This document shows, in pieces, positions 41,931 through 50,982 of a stretch of 64,000 nucleotides of DNA; the first letter of the stretch is position 1; each line of letters begins with the position of its first letter. Below the pieces are notes generated by a model. It was not told where the DNA came from, made no database searches, and worked only from the letters and a program-made list of their open reading frames with translations. Location of the stretch: contig NZ_QJKD01000020.1 in the NCBI RefSeq assembly GCF_003201875.1, positions 44,275-108,274 on the forward strand. Direction: 5' to 3'. The DNA comes from Hungatella effluvii. Lineage in GTDB: Bacteria > Bacillota > Clostridia > Lachnospirales > Lachnospiraceae. A program made the translations under genes and the position numbers.

Positions 41931-43016
41931 ATGAAAAGAAGAAATTTGATGGCATTGGTACTTGCGGGAGTTATGGCGGCGTCGGTTATGGGATGCGCCA
42001 GCCAGAGCGGAGCGAAGAATCCGTCTGAGACACAGAAGGAGGCCGCCAAAGAGGAAGCGTCCAATGAGAGTGTGTCCAAGGACAATGAGAGTGGAGCCGC
42101 CGACAGCGCCGCCGTGCCGGCCGGCAGCTGGAAGCCGGACCATGACATTACAATCCGTGTTCCCAATGCAGCAGGGGGAACCATGGACACGATCACGAGG
42201 ATTTTGGGACAGGGAATTCAGCAGAGCACGGGAACGACGGTTATGATTAATAATCTGACCGGAGCGTCCGGAGCCATAGCAGCCAATGATCTTCTTGCCA
42301 AGGACGCAGACCCCTGCGAGCTGATGACGTCAGGAATCGCGCTCTTTACGCTGGCGCCTCTCTTTAATCAGGATATTAAGGTCAGCCTTGACGATTTCGC
42401 CATTGTTTCCGGCATGGTATCTGAGGATTTTGTACTCTGTGTGAACCCGGAGAAGAGCGGCATCCATAACTGGGAGGAACTGAAGGCCTATGGAGAGAAA
42501 GAGCGGATTCTGTTCGGCTCCAATACACCTGGAGGAACGACTCATATGCTGGGCACGGCGCTGTTCGGAGAAGCGGGCTTAAACGCGGAGGCCGTGACAT
42601 CGGACGGAACGAATAAGGATATGCTGGCCCTGACCTCCGGAGACGTAGTCTGCGCCATCGGCAATGCCAGCGCCTGTCAGCAGTTTATCGAAGAGGGGAC
42701 GGCCGTTCCCATTGCGGTATTTTCAGAGGACGCCTATGAGGGATTCGAAGGCTTAACCGTTCCGTCTGTCGTGGATTTGGGATATGATATCCAATTCAAA
42801 TCCTGCAACTTCCTGATGGCGAAAAAAGGAGCGGATCAGACAGCCCTGGATCAGATTCATGACATGATTCAGGCTTATACGGAAACAGAGGAATGTAAGA
42901 AACTGGCCGAGAGCGCAAAATACGTTCCGGATATTGCCGACGGCGAGACTGTACGTGCCATGATTGAGGATTCTGCAAAAATGTGCCAGGAAATCTACGA
43001 AAAGTATTATCACTAA
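41931..43016 (+). CDS. Tripartite tricarboxylate transporter binding lipoprotein (TctC/Bug)
   Basis: 361 residues. A lipoprotein signal peptide with lipobox VMGC, a Ser/Glu-rich linker and the Bug fold: ITIRVPNAAGGTMDTITRILGQ binds the carboxylate, and FGSNTPGGTTHM follows. It captures a carboxylate-bearing substrate outside the cell for the TctB and TctA proteins encoded next. ATG 41931 has AAGGAGAGG upstream. Confidence 0.9.
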   Translation: MKRRNLMALVLAGVMAASVMGCASQSGAKNPSETQKEAAKEEASNESVSKDNESGAADSAAVPAGSWKPDHDITIRVPNAAGGTMDTITRILGQGIQQSTGTTVMINNLTGASGAIAANDLLAKDADPCELMTSGIALFTLAPLFNQDIKVSLDDFAIVSGMVSEDFVLCVNPEKSGIHNWEELKAYGEKERILFGSNTPGGTTHMLGTALFGEAGLNAEAVTSDGTNKDMLALTSGDVVCAIGNASACQQFIEEGTAVPIAVFSEDAYEGFEGLTVPSVVDLGYDIQFKSCNFLMAKKGADQTALDQIHDMIQAYTETEECKKLAESAKYVPDIADGETVRAMIEDSAKMCQEIYEKYYH

Positions 43017-43036
43017 CAAGGCAGGGAGAAAGCGAT

Positions 43037-43480
43037 ATGAAAGTGAAGTACAGGACAAATCTGTGGGCCGGAATCGTAAGCGTGATCTTCGGCCTGGCAG
43101 TCCTCTGGCTGATTCCGGCCCAGATAGGTACAGAATATTCGTCAGGAAACAGTCTGACTTCCAGGGCCGTACCCGGCGGAGCTGCCATTCTGTTTATCGT
43201 ATGCGGCGCCGCGCTGATCGTCCAGAGCCTTATTTTAAAGAAGGACACGGTCCGGGAACTGAATCTTGCAAAAGAAGGCAAGGCGTTCCTTTACATGGCG
43301 GTATTTGGGATCTATGTGATCCTGTTTGACTACAGCTTTATTGTGGCTTCCATATTCCTGGGAGCCGCAACCCTGCTTTTTACAAAGAGTAAAAAGAAGC
43401 TGTATTATATGATCGTAATTATCACGGTTTTCGTCCTGTATCTGCTGTTTACGCAGGTACTTCACGTGAGACTGAAGTAG
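43037..43480 (+). CDS. Tripartite tricarboxylate transporter small membrane subunit (TctB)
   Basis: 147 residues with four predicted membrane helices and the SRAVPGGAAI motif of the TctB family near the end of the first loop. It starts 20 bases after the binding protein. It pairs with TctA to make a secondary, ion-driven importer. Confidence 0.85.
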   Translation: MKVKYRTNLWAGIVSVIFGLAVLWLIPAQIGTEYSSGNSLTSRAVPGGAAILFIVCGAALIVQSLILKKDTVRELNLAKEGKAFLYMAVFGIYVILFDYSFIVASIFLGAATLLFTKSKKKLYYMIVIITVFVLYLLFTQVLHVRLK

Positions 43481-43490
43481 GAGGCCGCAA

Positions 43491-45020
43491 ATGAAGGAAA
43501 TTATATTTCAGGCACTGCCCCAGCTGTTTACTCTGGAGAACTTTGTATTTGTAAACCTGGGGATTTTTATAGGAATCATTTTCGGCTCCATACCAGGGCT
43601 GAATGGCAATCTGGCCATTACCGTTCTGATTCCATTTACATTTAAATTAGGCAGTGTTCCAGCCCTGCTGATGCTGACCGCTATCTTTTTCGGCTCGAAT
43701 TTCGGAGGCTCCATAACGGCGATTCTGATCAATACGCCGGGAACGAACGCAGCGGCAGCCACACTGCTGGACGGATATCCCCTGTCGAAAAAGGGAAAGA
43801 CCAGGAAGGCCCTGGACATGGCCCTGGCGGCGTCCACCTTTGGCGGACTGGTGAGCGCTTTGTGCCTCCTGTTCTTCGCACCCCAGATCAGCAAAATCGC
43901 CGTCTATTTCGGAGCCCCGGAGTATTTTGCCCTGGCGGTATTCGGGCTGTCCGTTATCGCCTCAGTCAGCGGACGGAGCATCTTAAAGGGAGTGATCAGC
44001 GGCGCCTTTGGCGTACTGATTGCCACTGTGGGTATTGACGCTGTCAGCGGCGTCACCCGTTTTACCTTCGGCAGTCTTCAGATGTATAACGGAATCAAAA
44101 TGCTGGCGGTTTTACTGGGCGTTTACGCGATTGCACAGATGATCAGCCGTGTAAACGGCACGGAAGAAGAGGAAGCGGGCACAGAACTGAAGAAGGCAGA
44201 TCCTTCGGACCGTCTGACGCTCGGCGAATTAAAGAGTACCGTTCCCACCATGCTGAAATCCTCCGCGATCGGAGCGTTTATCGGAGCCATTCCGGGCACA
44301 GGCGGGGCGATCGCCTCCTATATCGCTTATAACGAGGCCAAACGCTGCGCGAAACCGGGCGAGAAGTTCGGGGAGGGAGAATTAAAGGGAATCGCCGCGC
44401 CGGAGTCCGCCAACAATGGGGCGACCGCGGCCACGCTGATTCCGCTGCTTACACTGGGAATTCCGGGAGATGCGGTGGCGGCCACGCTGTTGGGCGCATT
44501 CACCATGCATGGGCTGGTGGTTGGTCCAAAGCTGTTTTCCACTTCGGGGCCGGTCGTTTACGCCATTTTGATCGGATGCGTGATTTCTCAGATTGTGATG
44601 TTTTTACAGGGAAAATATCTGCTTCCCCTGTTCGTAAAAATCACACATATTCCGCAGGAGCTTCTGACGGCGCTCCTGGTCGTTATCTGCTGTACGGGAG
44701 CATTTTCACTGGCGAATTCTTCCTTTGACGTGAGGGTCATGCTGATTTTCGGCTGTATCGCTTATTTCATGCAGAAGGTGGAACTGCCTCCCGTTCCGAT
44801 TATTCTCGGAATCGTTCTTGGCCCCATCGCAGAGGCCAACTTAAGAAATTCCCTGGTCCTTTCAGACGGCTCCTGGACCATATTCTTTAAACGCCCAATC
44901 TGTCTGGCGTTTATAATTCTGACCTTTGTTCTGATCTGGCTTTTAAAGAAGAACGACAAAAAGCAGCGGAGCATGGAAGCAGAATTTCTGAAAAAATACG
45001 GAGAAAATACGGAGAAGTAA
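43491..45020 (+). CDS. Tripartite tricarboxylate transporter large membrane subunit (TctA)
   Basis: 509 residues, about 10-12 membrane helices. It has the repeated TctA signatures GSIPGLNGNLAITVLIPFTF and IGAIPGTGGAIASYIAYNEAKR, and NNGATAATLIPLLTLGIPGD. It is the transport channel. It begins 10 bases after TctB. Confidence 0.93.
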   Translation: MKEIIFQALPQLFTLENFVFVNLGIFIGIIFGSIPGLNGNLAITVLIPFTFKLGSVPALLMLTAIFFGSNFGGSITAILINTPGTNAAAATLLDGYPLSKKGKTRKALDMALAASTFGGLVSALCLLFFAPQISKIAVYFGAPEYFALAVFGLSVIASVSGRSILKGVISGAFGVLIATVGIDAVSGVTRFTFGSLQMYNGIKMLAVLLGVYAIAQMISRVNGTEEEEAGTELKKADPSDRLTLGELKSTVPTMLKSSAIGAFIGAIPGTGGAIASYIAYNEAKRCAKPGEKFGEGELKGIAAPESANNGATAATLIPLLTLGIPGDAVAATLLGAFTMHGLVVGPKLFSTSGPVVYAILIGCVISQIVMFLQGKYLLPLFVKITHIPQELLTALLVVICCTGAFSLANSSFDVRVMLIFGCIAYFMQKVELPPVPIILGIVLGPIAEANLRNSLVLSDGSWTIFFKRPICLAFIILTFVLIWLLKKNDKKQRSMEAEFLKKYGENTEK

Positions 45021-45034
45021 GGAAAGGAACCACT

Positions 45035-46564
45035 ATGCATTACAAAAAACTATGGACGGATTTACACAGCAATATTCATCACAATCAGATGGGAGAGCTG
45101 AACCAATGGATTGAACACGCAAAAAAGACCGTTGATTTCTGGCCGGTTGCCTACTATCCCTTCTATATGAAGCGTACCGAAACAGGGGCAGGCCTGGAGG
45201 ATTTATATGACAGGGAACAGATCGAACAGGACTGGGAACAGCTCCGCGAGGCGGTAAAACAGCAAAACGAAGCCGGTTATCCGATGTTTATGGGCTATGA
45301 GTGGCAGGGCTCCGGAGATGATGGAGACCATAATGTGTTCTTTTTGGATAATGAGCAGCCGATGCTCCATCCCATGCGGTACGAGGAACTCTATCAGGCG
45401 TATAAGGACAGGTCGGCGATAGCCATCCCCCACCATGTAGCCTACCAGCTGGGCAGCAGGGGGAAAAACTGGGAGACGCACCGGGAAGATTTCTCGCCGT
45501 TTGCGGAGATTTACTCCAGCCATGGATGCAGTGAAAACGATACAGGACCTTTTGATATGGAGCGCCATCTCCACATGGGGCCGAGAACCGGAGAGACCTG
45601 CTATGAGAGGGGGCTTGAAAAGGGGTATCTGGTCGGCATGATTGCTTCCGGAGACAACCACAATGTACCGGCGGTTCACGATCATGGAACCATGTGCGTG
45701 CTGGCAGCGGACGGCTCAAAGGAGGCGATCTGGGAAGGCCTGCTAAACCGCCGGGTATATGGCGTCAGCAGAAGCCGTATGGATATTGATTTTACCATAA
45801 ACGGTAGCCCGATGGGGGCTGTGGTGAAGCCGGGAGAGGGAACGCTTGCATTTGCCATTGAGGCGGCGGACGCCATTGACCGGGTAGAGATCCTTCGGGA
45901 CAATGTTCTGGATACCATGGCGGTTCATGCGGGTACCTGGGAAGAGACTCAGTATACCGGCGTAAGAAAGTATAAATTTGCAGTGGAGTTTGGCTGGGGG
46001 CCGAATCCCAAGTTTTATAAGGATCGCCTGACGAAAACATGGGATGGGTCTCTGGAAGTTCCGGGCCGTCTTTGCCTGGTGCAGAAATGTTTTAACAGCT
46101 TTGGTCAGGAGCTCTGCAATGTGACGGAGAAATCCTGTGAATTCCATATGACTACCTATATGAGCACCACCACAGGCCACTGGATGGGACCGAGTACGGT
46201 CGTAAAGGAAGGCTTTGTGTTTGAAGTGGAGGGAAAGCCGGAGGATGAGATCGTGCTGAAGGTGGACCGCTACGTCTACCGCTTTACGCTTAAGGAATTG
46301 ATGAAATCCTCAAGAATTCTTGCCCAGTATCAGGAGAGCATGGATCTGGCCGCAGAGGTCTTTGGAAATGTGGAACACTACCGCGATGATTTCTACTGGC
46401 ACAACGCCTATAAGACCAGAATCCGCCAGGCAGTGCCGGAAGAGGCGTATACGATGAAGTATGAAAAGAAGGTGACACTGGAGGCGGGAAGCTGCTACCG
46501 GCTCCGGGTGCATTTGAGAAATGGTGACACCGCCTGGGTTTCACCGATTTTTGTGCGGGAATAA
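45035..46564 (+). CDS. PHP/DUF3604-like metallohydrolase
   Basis: 509 residues, cytosolic. Metal-binding features in order: WTDLHSNIHHNQMGE (N-terminal His cluster), IPHHVAY, EIYSSHGCSEN and GDNHNVPAVHDHG, all as expected of a PHP-type or DUF3604 metallohydrolase; the C-terminal half is beta-rich. It follows TctA by 14 bases, so its substrate is probably what the transporter brings in. The reaction is unknown. Confidence 0.75.
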   Translation: MHYKKLWTDLHSNIHHNQMGELNQWIEHAKKTVDFWPVAYYPFYMKRTETGAGLEDLYDREQIEQDWEQLREAVKQQNEAGYPMFMGYEWQGSGDDGDHNVFFLDNEQPMLHPMRYEELYQAYKDRSAIAIPHHVAYQLGSRGKNWETHREDFSPFAEIYSSHGCSENDTGPFDMERHLHMGPRTGETCYERGLEKGYLVGMIASGDNHNVPAVHDHGTMCVLAADGSKEAIWEGLLNRRVYGVSRSRMDIDFTINGSPMGAVVKPGEGTLAFAIEAADAIDRVEILRDNVLDTMAVHAGTWEETQYTGVRKYKFAVEFGWGPNPKFYKDRLTKTWDGSLEVPGRLCLVQKCFNSFGQELCNVTEKSCEFHMTTYMSTTTGHWMGPSTVVKEGFVFEVEGKPEDEIVLKVDRYVYRFTLKELMKSSRILAQYQESMDLAAEVFGNVEHYRDDFYWHNAYKTRIRQAVPEEAYTMKYEKKVTLEAGSCYRLRVHLRNGDTAWVSPIFVRE

Positions 46565-46572
46565 CAGATAAA

Positions 46573-46650
46573 AAGAGTACCGAAAAGTGAAGGCGGATTC
46601 CTGGAAATGGAATCGTGAGAGTGGCATTCACTTTTCGGTACTCTTTCTTA
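46573..46650 (+). terminator. Terminator of the Tct/metallohydrolase operon
   Basis: AAGAGTACCGAAAAGTGAA pairs perfectly with its complement across a 35-base loop; TTTCTT follows. Confidence 0.8.
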
Positions 46651-46694
46651 TTAATATGTAAACTTAAATTGTGAACTTAAAATGTAAATTTAAT

Positions 46695-46722
46695 GGCGCA
46701 GAATGGAATACCACTCTGCGCC
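46695..46722 (-). terminator. Hairpin downstream of the YtxH-like gene
   Basis: GGCGCAGA pairs with TCTGCGCC, 12-base loop. On the minus strand it follows the gene by about 30 bases, with an AT-rich stretch after it. Confidence 0.6.
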
Positions 46723-46753
46723 GTCTGATTACCGGTTGGCTGACTTTGATTCA

Positions 46754-47368
46754 TTATGGTTCGTCTGCCGTGTCTTCCACAATCGTAGTGGATTCCTCTG
46801 CGGCAAATTTCTTCAATGCATCTCCGGTTCCCTCATATATCTCTTCGACTTCTTCTGAGTCTGCTTCTTTATCTTCTGTATCTGCGGCCTGCTCCGGTTC
46901 TTCTTTGAACCCTTCTGTGGCGCCGGCTGCGTAGTCGAGCCCGCCGTCTTCGGTAATATCTTCTTCTTCCTCGTCGTCCTCTGAACGGTCCATGGCGGAA
47001 TCAAGCATATCCTTGGCGGTATCGGCAACTGCGGAAGCGGCTTCCCTTGCCGTACTGTTCACGATGCTGGCTGCGTCTTTCACGAGGTTCTTCGCGGCAG
47101 AAGCTGCATCCTTGGCTGCGTCGGCCATATCGGCGGCGGCTACCTTGAATTCATCTTTGTCTGCGTGAAGGGATACGTAGTTCCTGTTCATTGTGCTGTC
47201 AATCTTGGAAATGTCATCATTCCCGTCATCTTCAAAATCATGAAAATCTTCTTCCAGTTCTTTATGGAAAGATTTATATTTCGTAAAATAAGAGATACCG
47301 GCCGCAACGGCACCCGCGATGGTGGCGAAAGCCACTAATTTCCCAAAACCATTACCCTTTTTTGCCAT
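46754..47368 (-). CDS. YtxH-like acidic helical protein
   Basis: 204 residues. A short basic N-terminus and one membrane helix (GKLVAFATIAGAVAAGISYF) lead to an Ala-rich amphipathic region (AAADMADAAKDAASAAKNLV and similar) and a very acidic tail (about 130-195). It resembles envelope/stress proteins of the YtxH kind, function uncertain. ATG 47368 has AAGGAG spaced correctly; an upstream GTG does not. It is divergent from the groES promoter. Confidence 0.7.
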   Translation of the reverse strand: MAKKGNGFGKLVAFATIAGAVAAGISYFTKYKSFHKELEEDFHDFEDDGNDDISKIDSTMNRNYVSLHADKDEFKVAAADMADAAKDAASAAKNLVKDAASIVNSTAREAASAVADTAKDMLDSAMDRSEDDEEEEDITEDGGLDYAAGATEGFKEEPEQAADTEDKEADSEEVEEIYEGTGDALKKFAAEESTTIVEDTADEP

Positions 47369-47511
47369 GTGAAACACTCCTTTCGTTTGCTTCTTATTGT
47401 AATACTAATAAAGAAAAAAATAAAGGTATATAATAAGAAAATTTCTATAAACTATGTAGGAACGGGAAAATGCTCTCAGTTATGGAACTAAATTGTAAAA
47501 AAAATATAAAA

Positions 47512-47554
47512 TTAGCACTCAACTATTGACAGTGCTAATAATGAGTGATATAAC
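47512..47554 (+). promoter_or_regulatory. CIRCE operator and promoter of groESL
   Basis: TTAGCACTC-n9-CAGTGCTAA at 47512-47538 matches the CIRCE consensus except for one base. It overlaps the -35 box TTGACA (47526-47531), which is 17 bases from TATAAC (47549-47554). HrcA should repress here; no hrcA is in the window. Confidence 0.9.
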
Positions 47555-47633
47555 TTAGTATGTGGTTAAAAGAAGTTTCCATTTGCGAAACAAAAAGAAA
47601 GAATCAACAGAAACAGTATGAGGAGGAATTGCA

Positions 47634-47924
47634 ATGAAATTAGCACCATTATTTGACAGGGTAGTATTAAAACCATTGGTTGCAGAGGAAACGACAAAAT
47701 CCGGGATCGTTTTACCGGGTCAGGCAAAAGAAAAACCGCAGCAGGCGGAAGTAATCGCAGTTGGACCAGGCGGCTTGGTTGATGGCAAGGAAGTAACCAT
47801 GCAGGTAAAGGTCGGCGATAAAGTAATCTTTTCCAAGTATTCAGGAACCGAAGTGGAAGGCGAAAATGAGAATGATAAGCTGGTTATCGTTAAACAGAAC
47901 GATATCCTGGCTGTGATCGAATAA
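47634..47924 (+). CDS. groES: Co-chaperonin GroES
   Basis: 96 residues. KLAPLFDRVVLKPL at the N-terminus, the mobile loop with EETTKSGIVLPG, and the end KQNDILAVIE are canonical. It caps the GroEL ring. GAGGAGG lies upstream; groEL follows after 71 bases. Controlled by CIRCE/HrcA. Confidence 0.97.
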   Translation: MKLAPLFDRVVLKPLVAEETTKSGIVLPGQAKEKPQQAEVIAVGPGGLVDGKEVTMQVKVGDKVIFSKYSGTEVEGENENDKLVIVKQNDILAVIE

Positions 47925-47995
47925 ACCGAACCCTTAGGGCAATACCGAAATCATAACAAAAACGATAGATAGAAAGAAACTGGAGGAATGAAATC

Positions 47996-49615
47996 ATGGC
48001 AAAGCAGATTAAATATGGTGTAGACGCCAGAAAAGCACTGGAAGCCGGCGTAAATCAGTTAGCAGACACAGTTCGCGTAACATTGGGACCGAAAGGAAGA
48101 AACGTTGTTCTTGACAAATCCTTTGGTGCTCCGCTCATCACCAACGACGGTGTGACCATTGCGAAAGAGATCGAACTGGAAGATCCATATGAGAACATGG
48201 GCGCTCAGCTTGTTAAAGAAGTTGCGACAAAGACCAACGACGTAGCCGGAGACGGTACCACCACAGCGACTGTACTGGCTCAGGCGATGATCAACGAAGG
48301 TATGAAGAACGTGGCAGCAGGCGCTAATCCGATCGAATTAAGAAAAGGTATGAGAAAAGCCACTGCGGCAGCTGTAGAAGCGATTGCAAAGATGAGTGAG
48401 CCGATCAAGGGCAAAGCTTCCATCGCAAGAGTAGCAGCGATCTCCGCAGCAGACGACGGAGTTGGCGAGATGGTAGCAGATGCTATGGAGAAGGTTTCCA
48501 ACAACGGTGTCATCACTATTGAAGAATCCAAGACCATGAAGACTGAGTTAGACTTAGTAGAAGGTATGCAGTTTGACAGAGGATACGTTTCCGCTTACAT
48601 GTGCACCGATATGGAGAAAATGGAAGCCAACTTAGACGATCCGTATATCCTTATTACAGATAAGAAGATTTCCAACATTCAGGAGATCCTTCCGTTATTA
48701 GAGCAGGTTGTACAGTCTGGCGCAAGACTCTTAATTATTGCAGAAGATATCGAGGGCGAGGCTCTGACCACTTTAATCGTTAACAAGTTAAGAGGTACCT
48801 TTAATGTAGTTGCTGTTAAGGCTCCTGGCTACGGCGACAGAAGAAAAGAGATGCTTCAGGATATCGCTATCTTAACAGGCGGAAAGGTGATTTCCGAAGA
48901 ATTAGGCTATGAATTAAAGAACACCACAATGGATATGCTTGGACGTGCAAAATCCGTTAAGGTTCAGAAGGAAAATACCATTATCGTAGACGGCGAAGGC
49001 AGCAAAGATGAGATTGAAGCCAGAATCGGCCAGATTAAGGGCCAGATCGAAGAGACTACCTCCGATTTTGATAAAGAAAAATTACAGGAAAGACTTGCGA
49101 AGTTATCCGGCGGAGTCGCTGTTATCCGTGTAGGTGCGGCAACTGAGACCGAGATGAAGGAAGCCAAGCTTCGTATGGAAGATGCTTTATCCGCAGCAAG
49201 AGCAGCCGTAGAAGAGGGCGTTATCGCCGGCGGCGGTTCCGCTTATATCCATGCTATGAAAGATGTTCAGAAAGTTATTGATGGTCTGGAAGGCGAAGAG
49301 AAGACAGGTGCGAAGATTATCTTAAAGGCTCTGGAGGCTCCGTTATACCACATTGTGGCAAACGCAGGACTGGAAGGCGCCGTTATTATCAGCAAGGTAA
49401 AAGAGGCACCGGTTGGCACAGGCTTCGATGCTTATAAGGAAGAATATGTTGATATGATCGAGGCCGGTATCTTAGATCCGACCAAGGTTACAAGAAGTGC
49501 GTTACAGAATGCGAACAGTGTTGCATCTACCTTATTGACAACTGAATCAGTTGTTGCTAATATAAAAGAAAAAACACCTGCAGCTCCGGCTCCAGGCGGA
49601 ATGGATATGATGTAA
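47996..49615 (+). CDS. groEL: Chaperonin GroEL
   Basis: 539 residues, the usual length. It shows the ATP site VTLGPKGRNVVLDKSFG, GDGTTTATVLAQAM and the C-terminal Gly-Met tail (PGGMDMM). It folds proteins in an ATP-driven double ring in the cytosol. Codon use is of the highly expressed kind (many TTA/GAA/AAA choices differ from neighbours). Confidence 0.98.
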   Translation: MAKQIKYGVDARKALEAGVNQLADTVRVTLGPKGRNVVLDKSFGAPLITNDGVTIAKEIELEDPYENMGAQLVKEVATKTNDVAGDGTTTATVLAQAMINEGMKNVAAGANPIELRKGMRKATAAAVEAIAKMSEPIKGKASIARVAAISAADDGVGEMVADAMEKVSNNGVITIEESKTMKTELDLVEGMQFDRGYVSAYMCTDMEKMEANLDDPYILITDKKISNIQEILPLLEQVVQSGARLLIIAEDIEGEALTTLIVNKLRGTFNVVAVKAPGYGDRRKEMLQDIAILTGGKVISEELGYELKNTTMDMLGRAKSVKVQKENTIIVDGEGSKDEIEARIGQIKGQIEETTSDFDKEKLQERLAKLSGGVAVIRVGAATETEMKEAKLRMEDALSAARAAVEEGVIAGGGSAYIHAMKDVQKVIDGLEGEEKTGAKIILKALEAPLYHIVANAGLEGAVIISKVKEAPVGTGFDAYKEEYVDMIEAGILDPTKVTRSALQNANSVASTLLTTESVVANIKEKTPAAPAPGGMDMM

Positions 49616-49647
49616 TAACGGAAGCAAAAGCGACGCATGCGGAATGG

Positions 49648-49690
49648 AAAGAGGATTTGCAGTGCTTGCATTGCAGATCCTCTTTTGTTT
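49648..49690 (+). terminator. Terminator of groESL
   Basis: AAAGAGGATTTGCA pairs with TGCAGATCCTCTTTT and is followed by GTTTTT. Confidence 0.9.
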
Positions 49691-49742
49691 TTCGATGGGA
49701 CGACAAGTTCCGTGAAATAATAAACCATCCGGGTAAGAGGCG

Positions 49743-49805
49743 TACTTCGCACCAGGGAAGTAAGGCTGCTGAAGCAGCCGTACTCCGGCACGGGAGTTTG
49801 GTGCG
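49743..49805 (+). promoter_or_regulatory. Structured leader with alternative helices
   Basis: CGCACCA (49748-49754) pairs with TGGTGCG (49799-49805), enclosing two hairpins, GGCTGCT/AGCAGCC and ACTCC/GGAGT: a three-way junction. TACTTC (49743-49748) can instead pair with GAAGTA (49756-49761), which excludes the outer stem. It is 50 bases ahead of the next gene. No known riboswitch class is recognised. Confidence 0.4.
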
Positions 49806-49855
49806 CCAGACTCTTTATTCATCATCTCCCTTCACAGAAGAAAGGACATCAGTCT

Positions 49856-50365
49856 ATGAATGAAATGTATGCAGAATGGCTTGTAAAACGGAAAGCACCA
49901 GCTTATATGATGCTTGTCAAGGTATTGATGGTTCTGGTATGTGTGGTGGCATTTTTTATCGCTGTCTCTCCGCTGCTCGGAATATTTGGTATTCTTGTTC
50001 TGTTTGCAGCAGCGGGGGCAGCTTACTTTGTTTTCCGCAACAGCGAAGTTGAATTTGAGTATCTCTATGTGACGAATCAGCTGACCATCGACCGGATTTA
50101 CGGAAAGACCAAGAGAAAAAAGGCCTGGGAAGGTTCCATGGATGAAATTCAGATCGTTGCGCCTACCGGTTCCACGGAAGCGAAAGATCACGAAACAAAT
50201 AATATGAAGGTTCTGGATTTTTCTTCCCGCACACCGGACGTCAAGACTTATACATTAATCAGCCAGTCCGGCAGTGAATCCACGAAGATTATTTTCGAGC
50301 CGAACGATAAGCTTCTTCACTGCATGAAGATGACGGCTCCACGAAAGATCGTGGACCGCGTTTAA
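49856..50365 (+). CDS. Small membrane protein of unknown function (DUF6106-like)
   Basis: 169 residues. Two close hydrophobic segments near the N-terminus (about 18-60) are followed by a soluble domain with FEYLYVTNQLTIDRIYGKTKRKK and IQIVAP. The layout resembles a Lachnospiraceae family that I believe is catalogued as DUF6106, though I cannot confirm it. AAAGGA lies upstream. Confidence 0.7.
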   Translation: MNEMYAEWLVKRKAPAYMMLVKVLMVLVCVVAFFIAVSPLLGIFGILVLFAAAGAAYFVFRNSEVEFEYLYVTNQLTIDRIYGKTKRKKAWEGSMDEIQIVAPTGSTEAKDHETNNMKVLDFSSRTPDVKTYTLISQSGSESTKIIFEPNDKLLHCMKMTAPRKIVDRV

Positions 50366-50379
50366 CAAAATAAGAGAGA

Positions 50380-50538
50380 ATTCTCCCACCTTTATAGGTG
50401 GAGAGATGAAACGCCAAAAACAAGCTTAACGGCAGTGGGGGGCGGAGAGAAATCGGTATCCCCCACTGACATGAAGTCAAGCCGCGCATCTATAAGATGT
50501 AGTCGCATACAGTGAAATTATCGTGCGCGGATTGAAAC
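50380..50538 (+). repeat. Two CRISPR-repeat-like sequences, no array
   Basis: 50380-50412 has the stem CCACC-TTTA-TAGGTGG and the end GAGATGAAAC; 50502-50538 starts GTCGCATAC and ends GCGCGGATTGAAAC. Both resemble type I repeats, but they differ from each other, and the distance between them is about 90 bases. A GC-rich hairpin (cagtggggg / cccccactg) lies in between. No cas gene is present. The rest of the 617-base region before the next gene holds nothing else I can identify apart from the promoter at 50910. Confidence 0.35.
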
Positions 50539-50909
50539 AAGGAGCTTCTTTGAACGTTGTTTGAGGATTTGTTTCAAGATAAGTTTTATAAAGGTAAAAT
50601 GAAAAGGACAGATACATGATGCGGATTAGGACGCGGAGTGTGTTTGGCCTTTTTTTTTGCTCTTTGGGAATGGGGGAGGAGAAGTGAAGTTAAAACGCCT
50701 GGATTGGTGAAGAGGATGAAATCTTTGTAAAACCTAACATCGAAGCTTGACAGGTGTGATTCGAATATAGTAAGATAGGAAACAAGTTCCACAGCGTTTT
50801 CTTGTCTGTGAAATTCTAAAATTCTTTGTTTCAATGCGGTTTCCGCAAAAAAATCCTATGTTTAGCTTCAGGAGAGTTGGTGATGTGTATGATTGATTGA
50901 GAAAAAGTC

Positions 50910-50938
50910 TTGTAATGGCAAAGCTTTTACAGTATAAT
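50910..50938 (+). promoter_or_regulatory. Promoter of the coiled-coil gene
   Basis: TTGTAA at 50910-50915, 17-base spacer, perfect TATAAT at 50933-50938, 44 bases before the ATG. Confidence 0.75.
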
Positions 50939-50982
50939 AAAAACATCTGAATGACGTGAAAAGTAAAGATAGGAGGAGTAGA

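Noticed and set aside
50380..50538. A CRISPR array
   Set aside because: Only two unlike repeat-like sequences, no regular spacers and no cas genes in the window.
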